A stretch of DNA of 5,680 nucleotides from Fen-1258 sp027348115. Lineage in GTDB: Bacteria; Bacteroidota; Ignavibacteria; Ignavibacteriales; Melioribacteraceae. How positions within the stretch are numbered: position 1 is the stretch's first letter; every line of letters begins with the position of its first letter. The DNA lies in the NCBI GenBank assembly GCA_027348115.1, contig DAIEQA010000100.1:1-5680 (forward strand), read 5' to 3'. Below, piece by piece: positions 1-4,900 of this stretch. The notes below the pieces were generated by a model, which was not told the origin of the DNA, ran no database searches, and saw only the letters and a program-made list of their open reading frames with translations. Both the position numbers and the translations under genes were made by a program.

Positions 1-21
1 GCTTTTCTTTACTCACTCCTC

Positions 22-1077
22 CTATTCCTTTAACCTTCCGTGAAGTATTCTTGTGTTATTCGTTTTCAAGTCGAGCAATGTAAAAAATACATCCTTTTCA
101 AAAATCAAACCGGTCATTACTCTTGTGTTTGGAGCAGTATATATCAATTGCAAATCGCTTCCGTTGTAATGATTTATTCCTTGAAGTACCCATGACCCTA
201 CAAAAAAATCTTTCCCGCTTCGCGAACACAATATCTTATCATAATAATCCGTTCCGCTGAAATCCTTCCACACTGTGTACGTTCCGTCATCCTCATACTT
301 ATATACCACTTTACCGATGTTGAATAATGTTGTTTCACCGATATTAAAAACGTTGAACGACGCAAAGCCGATATCCGAGAACAGTACCCTAAATTTTTTT
401 CCATTCCACACAAGTAGTTTTGTCGAATCTACAGAACCTTTCAGAGCAGGTATTAGAAAATCACCGTTTCTTGCTTTTCGAATTTGGAAAAAGTTCAGGT
501 ACATCTTAGGCAAATCCATTTGTTTCCATTGAGAACCGTCATATCTAAATATTTCTCCCAGTTGATCTTCGTTAAAGTAAGAATTGTATGCTACACCGAC
601 GGCGTAAATTTCCGTAGGTGATACAGCCCATAGACGCTGTATTCCAAAATTTTGATACCTATCAACTTGCAGTCTTGTATAATTATTCCACAGCTTTCCA
701 TCATACCGCCAAATTATTCCGTCACCATTTCCCAGCCATATATCCTCAGAATTTATACCCCAAAGAGACGACTGAGAAAAAGTATAAGTCGGATCATCTA
801 TAAAGTTCTTCCATGTTTTACCGTCATAATGCCAGATACCTAGTTGGGATAAACTCGCCGGACCAACTGCCCAAATGTCATCTGGTTGATCTCCATACAT
901 AGAACTTAGATGAGCAAATTCTCCTTTAGGAACTTTGAGAGTATCTTCCGTCCATACATAATCACATCTCCCGGGTTCAACTTCCTTTATTACCGGCGAC
1001 TGAATTGGATTGTTTTCACATGAAATTAAAATTGCATGAAGTGTTACGAAAATGATTAGAGGAAAATTCCTTTTCAT
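22..1077 (-). CDS. Exported lipoprotein with a WAVG/YDGKxW-type beta-propeller
   Basis: The product has 351 residues from the ATG at 1077-1075 and stops at TAG (24-22). An ATG five codons upstream (1092) is in frame, but the inner one follows GAGGG with a 6-base gap and gives a normal signal peptide: MKRN, a hydrophobic stretch, then lipobox LISC with Cys20 as the lipidated residue. After a short linker (about 21-50) the protein consists of propeller-like repeats of about 40-45 residues. Three are clear: DDIWAVG...YDGKTW (67-89), EDIWLGN...YDGKLW (111-130) and TEIYAVG...YDGSQW (155-184). Four weaker ones follow, at about 205-230 (WNGKKF), 244-270, 286-312 and 320-348, giving seven in all. Proteins with this repeat are common lipoproteins in Bacteroidota and Ignavibacteria; no catalytic residues are recognisable and the function is unknown. 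It is probably anchored in the outer membrane or periplasm. It has its own upstream gap with dyads and is likely transcribed separately from the large gene before it. The CDS call is firm; the blade count is inference. Confidence 0.9.
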   Translation of the reverse strand: MKRNFPLIIFVTLHAILISCENNPIQSPVIKEVEPGRCDYVWTEDTLKVPKGEFAHLSSMYGDQPDDIWAVGPASLSQLGIWHYDGKTWKNFIDDPTYTFSQSSLWGINSEDIWLGNGDGIIWRYDGKLWNNYTRLQVDRYQNFGIQRLWAVSPTEIYAVGVAYNSYFNEDQLGEIFRYDGSQWKQMDLPKMYLNFFQIRKARNGDFLIPALKGSVDSTKLLVWNGKKFRVLFSDIGFASFNVFNIGETTLFNIGKVVYKYEDDGTYTVWKDFSGTDYYDKILCSRSGKDFFVGSWVLQGINHYNGSDLQLIYTAPNTRVMTGLIFEKDVFFTLLDLKTNNTRILHGRLKE

Positions 1078-1083
1078 AAATAT

Positions 1084-1088
1084 CCCTC
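1084..1088 (-). promoter_or_regulatory. Shine-Dalgarno site deciding the lipoprotein start
   Basis: Minus-strand GAGGG lies 6 bases before the ATG at 1077-1075. This supports the inner start (MKRN...) over the in-frame ATG at 1092, which would place this site inside the coding sequence and add MRGIF before the signal peptide. Confidence 0.6.
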
Positions 1089-1096
1089 GCATGTTG

Positions 1097-1113
1097 CACT
1101 TATGGCATAAGTG
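1097..1113. promoter_or_regulatory. 17-bp perfect palindrome in the lipoprotein gene leader (possible operator)
   Basis: CACTTATG-G-CATAAGTG on the plus strand has 8-bp arms around a single central base, with no mismatch. It lies 19 bases upstream of the ATG at 1077 and just before the ribosome binding site. The compact symmetry fits a site for a dimeric DNA-binding protein better than an RNA hairpin, because a one-base loop cannot form without opening inner pairs. No family of regulator can be named from the sequence. Confidence 0.4.
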
Positions 1114-1128
1114 ATTCGTATAACTATT

Positions 1129-1157
1129 TATGTAAATAAGAAATCTATATTTACATA
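1129..1157. repeat. 10-bp inverted repeat with 9-base spacer, overlapping a second AT-rich dyad
   Basis: TATGTAAATA (1129-1138) is the exact reverse complement of TATTTACATA (1148-1157), with a 9-base spacer. The left arm also belongs to a smaller dyad, TATTTA-TG-TAAATA, at 1125-1138. Together with the palindrome at 1097-1113 this places three overlapping or adjacent dyads within 61 bases upstream of the lipoprotein gene. It could be an operator array, a leader hairpin, or part of a dispersed repeat. AT-rich sequence raises the chance of accidental symmetry. Confidence 0.4.
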
Positions 1158-1171
1158 CCCGTAAGCGTTTA

Positions 1172-1201
1172 TGCCGCTAAACGGCACTTCCGCCCTTGGG
1201 C
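1172..1201. repeat. GC-rich hairpin cluster within AT-rich spacer
   Basis: TGCCG-CTAAA-CGGCA (1172-1186) is a 5-bp GC stem with a 5-base loop. Six bases on, GCCC-TT-GGGC (1192-1201) is a second short dyad. CGTTT (1166-1170) can also pair with AAACG (1179-1183), competing with the first stem. The local GC content is clearly higher than in the surrounding AT-rich gap, which suggests an inserted short repeat element or a folded leader RNA rather than neutral spacer. No known family was assigned. Confidence 0.3.
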
Positions 1202-1247
1202 TAATTAAGTCTATACGTTTGGATATTCAGGAAAAAGGAATTCTAAT

Positions 1248-1282
1248 ATTATAGTGCTGTTATCAAAGTCAATCATATTGAC
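1248..1282 (-). promoter_or_regulatory. Weak promoter-like elements with a 15-bp palindrome
   Basis: The minus strand carries an exact TATAAT (1253-1248) and, upstream, TTGACT (1272-1267). The 13-base gap is shorter than the usual 16-18, so they may not act as a pair. The upstream box overlaps the plus-strand palindrome GTCAAT-CAT-ATTGAC (1268-1282). The -10-like box lies about 170 bases before the lipoprotein start, so any transcript would include the GC-rich hairpins and AT dyads as a long leader. Bacteroidota promoters often use TAnnTTTG instead, and none was clearly found here. Confidence 0.2.
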
Positions 1283-1399
1283 CCTGTACACATTACCCTG
1301 TTGTTGATTAAAATATAAACATTTTATTTCCTAAAAAAAAGTAAAAAAATCCGGGTGATAATTTTTCATTTAATTCATTTTATTCTTCTGCTATGCAGC

Positions 1400-1435
1400 A
1401 ACCTTCGAGTTTTCAAGGCAATATCCTCGAAGGTT
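1400..1435. repeat. 10-bp perfect inverted repeat, hairpin-forming
   Basis: AACCTTCGAG (1400-1409) pairs perfectly with CTCGAAGGTT (1426-1435) around a 16-base loop. Neither strand has a run of T directly after the stem, so it is not a standard intrinsic terminator. It sits in the middle of the gap, between the tandem repeat and the promoter-like region. It may be a protein-binding dyad, an RNA processing site or one end of a small repeat element. Confidence 0.4.
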
Positions 1436-1540
1436 CATGAATAGTTTCGGATTTTAACTTTATATTAAGATTCAGCGAGTATTACATCATCAGATATTTC
1501 AAACCAGCGTAAATTTGGCATTTTCAACTTTCTCGCGGTA

Positions 1541-1603
1541 TCTCAAAGTGATCTGTTTGCTTCTCAGAATGAACTGTTTGTTTCCCAAAATGAAACGACT
1601 ATT
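1541..1603. repeat. Degenerate 21-base tandem repeat, three units
   Basis: The units are 1541-1561, 1562-1582 and 1583-1603, each starting TCTCA or TCCCA. Units 1 and 2 match at 17 of 21 positions and units 2 and 3 at 14 of 21. Because 21 is a multiple of three, reading frames keep a seven-residue period. On the plus strand the frame reads SQSDLFA, SQNELFV, SQNETTI and then stops at 1604-1606, open back to a stop at 1466-1468. On the minus strand one frame reads FILGNKQ, FILRSKQ and stops at 1501-1499. Neither frame has a standard ATG and ribosome site, so a coding role is not supported. It could be a decayed gene end or a non-coding minisatellite. Confidence 0.5.
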
Positions 1604-1604
1604 T

Positions 1605-1646
1605 AAAAATAAAAAAGAGAGAGCCCTTACATCGGCTCTCTCTTTT
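1605..1646 (-). terminator. Rho-independent terminator of the large T9SS protein gene
   Basis: Plus-strand arms 1613-1625 and 1634-1646 are a perfect 13-bp inverted repeat (AAAAGAGAGAGCC / GGCTCTCTCTTTT) with an 8-base loop. Read on the minus strand, the stem is followed by a T-rich run, TTTTTTATTTTT (1616-1605). It begins 23 bases after the stop codon (1672-1670), so it most likely ends the large gene's transcript. The other side carries only the TTTT that is part of the stem, so activity on plus-strand transcripts is less certain. Confidence 0.85.
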
Positions 1647-1669
1647 GTCTGGGAGGAGTACAACAATTA

Positions 1670-1930
1670 TTACTTAACTAAAATCATCTTCTTAATTAGA
1701 TTTATTTTTTCTCCGAATAATTGGTAGAAATAAATTCCCGAGGCAAGCTGAGTTGCGTTAAAAGTTACTTTATGGTAACCGGCGTTGAAGTCTTGATCGG
1801 CTAGAACTTTAACCGTCTGGCCAAGAACATTGAAGACTTTCACGGAATATTTTCCCGCTACAGGTATACCGAATTCAATAACTGTTGAAGGATTGAACGG
1901 GTTGGGGTAATTCTGCTTCAGACTAAACTG
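1670..1930 (-). other. T9SS type A sorting domain (Por secretion tail)
   Basis: From about residue 1251 the protein reads QFSLKQNYPNPFNPSTVIEF, then VKVFNVLGQTVKVL, FNAGYHKVTFNATQLASGIY, FYQL, and KKMILVK at the end. This is the conserved C-terminal signal for the type IX secretion system, placed as expected at the very C-terminus. The NYPNPFNP variant points to Ignavibacteria or relatives. It is removed or modified when the protein reaches the cell surface. Confidence 0.92.
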
Positions 1931-4900
1931 TGTCGGTATCTCATTCTTTTGTTCAACCGCCGTTACCTCGTTCGTCTTCATATAAATTTTGCCGTCCTTT
2001 GTGCCCGCGTAAATAGTGCTCATGCCCGGGTTAACAAGAATCGAGCACACACCGTATCCGCCCATACCCAAAGAGCTCCACGTATTTCCGAAATCGCTCG
2101 AAGCGAATACACCGCTTGTCCAGGAGCTTACGTAGATATTATCGTGCAGGTCAATTTGTATCGAATAAATATAAGGCGCGTTGATTCCGTTTGTAAGAAG
2201 CGACCAGCTTGTCCCGTCGTCCGTAGATCTGAATAATCCGTTTCCGTAAGAACCTGCAAACAAAACATCCGTGGATGTAACGCCGAGAGCCCAGATTAAA
2301 TTATAACCAAGACTTTGATGCGCCCATGAAGCTCCCTGGTCGGTGGATTTATATATTCCGCCGCCGAAAGTACCGGCAAAAAGTTTTGAGCCGGATGTAA
2401 TGCTCAACGAACTGACTATGGAGCTTGTCAAGCCGTTGTTAATTACGTTCCAGGTAGCGCCGTTGTCCGTAGATTTGAATGTTCCGAATCCCCATGTTCC
2501 GGCGTACAGATCTCCGCTGTTGTCTATCACTATTGAACGGACATCTTTGAGATTAAGACCAATCACTATCCATGTAGCTCCGTTATCAATTGATCTGAAT
2601 ATACCCTGCTCGGTCGCCGCAAAAATATCTCCGCCGGAATTAACTGCGAGCGACCAGATGAAACCGACACTCATGCCTGAGTTAATTCTTGTGAACGATT
2701 GGCCGCCGTTTGAAGAGCGGTAAATCTTTCCTCCCCACGTACCGGCTAAAATATTTCCGCTTTGATCGTAGGCAAGAGAGTAAACAATTTCTCCTTGAGC
2801 GAATTGTCCTACATATTTCCACCCGCTGCTGCTGCCGGAACCGCTTGTAAGATTAACATGAACAACAACCTTTGCGTAGTCATCTTCATTCGGATTTCCG
2901 TTTCCTGGAGTTGAATCCCGGTCGGATTGATCAGCTTCGACTATTTCCGCCACGTTGCTTATATCCGGCGCAAGAGGAATATTGCCGGAGAATAAATGCA
3001 GGTTAAGCTGACCCGCGCCGGTTAGATTATTACAAATCAATTGGCCGCTTATTAAGCCGCTTCCAAAATTAACCGTAGCCAGCGGTGCGAATACGGACCC
3101 TCGTATGTCAATTCCCTGAATTGTAAGCGTTGTTGCCTCGTAAAAATTATAAAGCACGTTTGTAATTGCCGTGCCGTTAACTGTTAAACCGCCGGACCAC
3201 GAAACCGAAGTTCCGTCTACATTAACAAGCACTACGGCTCCGTTAGGAACATTAACTGTAACGCTGTTCGCGGAAGATAAATCCGAGCCGTGAATAGCAA
3301 ATACATTTAAGTACGGATCGCTTCCGCTCAATGTTAATCCGCCCCACTGCATATTCGATGTGCCGTTTACAGTGTAAGAGGATAATTGCGCGGAAAGATT
3401 CTGCAAATACGTCTGTGCCGACGCAAAATCAACCGGCGAATCGTGCCGCAGCGTTCCGTTGGAAATACTTACAGAGGATTGTGGAAGATTTGTTGTGTTA
3501 CCGTATACAACATTACCACCGTATACCGCACCGCTGGTGAAAGTTAGATCATTTCCTACAATGAGAACATCCTCCGTTCCATTTGAATTAGGAAGTTGAT
3601 CGCCCACACTATACGCTCCGAAATGCGCATTATGACCCACAGCAACCTTTCCTTGAGTATCCGAAGAAGGCTGTTTAACGTCATTCAGCGCGAATAAATT
3701 ATAACCCGCAGCGGCACCTAAATCGAACGCCGCGGTGAAAAGATCCACATGAACTTTTATGTCTAATGTTGATGAAGAGCCGGCATTTAAAAATCCTACA
3801 TTCCAAATTCCGCCGATAGGATCGTAAGTGCCGTTATCCGTTGTGTAAGAAATAAAATGGAACCCGCCGGGAATAATATCGCTTACCTTGGCCCATGCCG
3901 AATTACCGGGTCCGTCGTTTGTAATAGTAATTGTAAAAGTAATATCGTCGCCGTTGTTCGGATTAGCATTGTCAACCGTTTTTGTTAAACTGAGATCGGC
4001 GTAGCAATGATAAATTTCTTCGCCGCCCAACGCAAGTGCCGGTTCGGGCTCGGCATATTTTCGAACACGCACCCAATCGACGTTCATGCATGAACCGCCG
4101 AGTATGAAGAACCATGGCGCTAAAGGATCGGTTGTTACTCTCGACGGGCGCGCCACTGTATTTGCAATTGTTGTAACCGGGTTATTATCAAGCTGGAATT
4201 TAACCGTGTTGTTGTCAACTCGCATCACCCTGTGAATCATATAATCATAATTAAGCGGGGTAGTTGTTACAACATAATCGCCCGGACTTTCCACATGTTC
4301 TGCGTTGTCTGCATCCACAACAAAATTAGAACCGCTGATTGCGCGCAAATCCATTATGCGTTGATTCTTAAATCCGAAAGGAGGGCCGCTCCAGCTTGAG
4401 CCGGGTTCCATTCTTCCGAAACCGATTTCCCCAGCGAAGCCGTAAGAGCTGTGTTTCGCTCTCGCTTCAAATATGTATCCAACGCCGAATGATTGCTTTG
4501 CGGTTACTTCGGTTAGGAATCCGCCCGAGTTGCAAATTTGCATATCGCCGCCGGCAACCGTAACAGTTCCGGAATAACCAGGATCAACTCCGTTCCATTT
4601 GGATGCGTCGAGCGTTCCGCCGTCAAAGCCGTCGTAAAAATTAAATACCGCATCGGCACCGTAAATATTATTGCCCGGCACTGCACCTGTTGCGGGCTGA
4701 GTCGCAATCATAAACGGACCACCGCTGCTCGGGCTGCTTCCAAGGTAGGAGAAATAATATGTATCGTTAAATTTTGAAATCGCTCCTCTAAACGGAGAAT
4801 TTCCTTCGTTGGTATAAACATAAGATGTTGATTTGGTTAAAGTCTCCCAATCCGTTGTTGTAGCGTACATCGTACTCCACCCGAATTGCGAAGGCGAAGC

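Larger units (their letters stand above)
1093..1669. other. Intergenic region without a convincing gene
   Basis: This is about 577 bases of mostly AT-rich sequence. It holds, from right to left, the terminator (1605-1646), the 21-base tandem repeat (1541-1603), a 10-bp inverted repeat (1400-1435), A-tracts at 1333-1348, promoter-like elements (1248-1282), a GC-rich hairpin pair (1172-1201) and the dyads before the lipoprotein gene (1097-1157). The only open frames are short, lack a ribosome site, or consist of the repeat. No tRNA, rRNA or known riboswitch pattern was recognised. Confidence 0.7.

Noticed and set aside
1078..1092. Upstream in-frame ATG giving MRGIF before the lipoprotein signal peptide
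   Set aside because: The ribosome site GAGGG lies within this stretch and is correctly spaced for the inner ATG, which gives a normal lipoprotein signal peptide.
1093..1124. GTT...AAC ends around the 17-bp palindrome, resembling an integron attC
   Set aside because: The core sites are in the wrong order (GTT left, AAC right on either strand), do not fit RYYYAAC/GTTRRRY, and the element is too short.
1333..1360. A/T tracts around CCGGG as a possible terminator
   Set aside because: The arms AAAAAT/ATTTTT are only six A-T pairs around a 10-base loop, too weak for a terminator.
1465..1521. Minus-strand 18-residue frame (MPNLRWFEISDDVILAES)
   Set aside because: It looks protein-like but is very short, has no clear ribosome site, and lies in the gap after the terminator. 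It may be a remnant linked to the repeat but cannot be supported as a gene.
1515..1727. Plus-strand open frame of 70 codons
   Set aside because: It runs through the tandem repeat and terminator and into the 3' end of the large gene on the opposite strand, with no ribosome site and no recognisable domain.
2343..2723. Plus-strand open frame of 126 codons
   Set aside because: It is a shadow of the repeated Asp-box blades on the minus strand. Its own repetitiveness mirrors the 120-126 base blade period.
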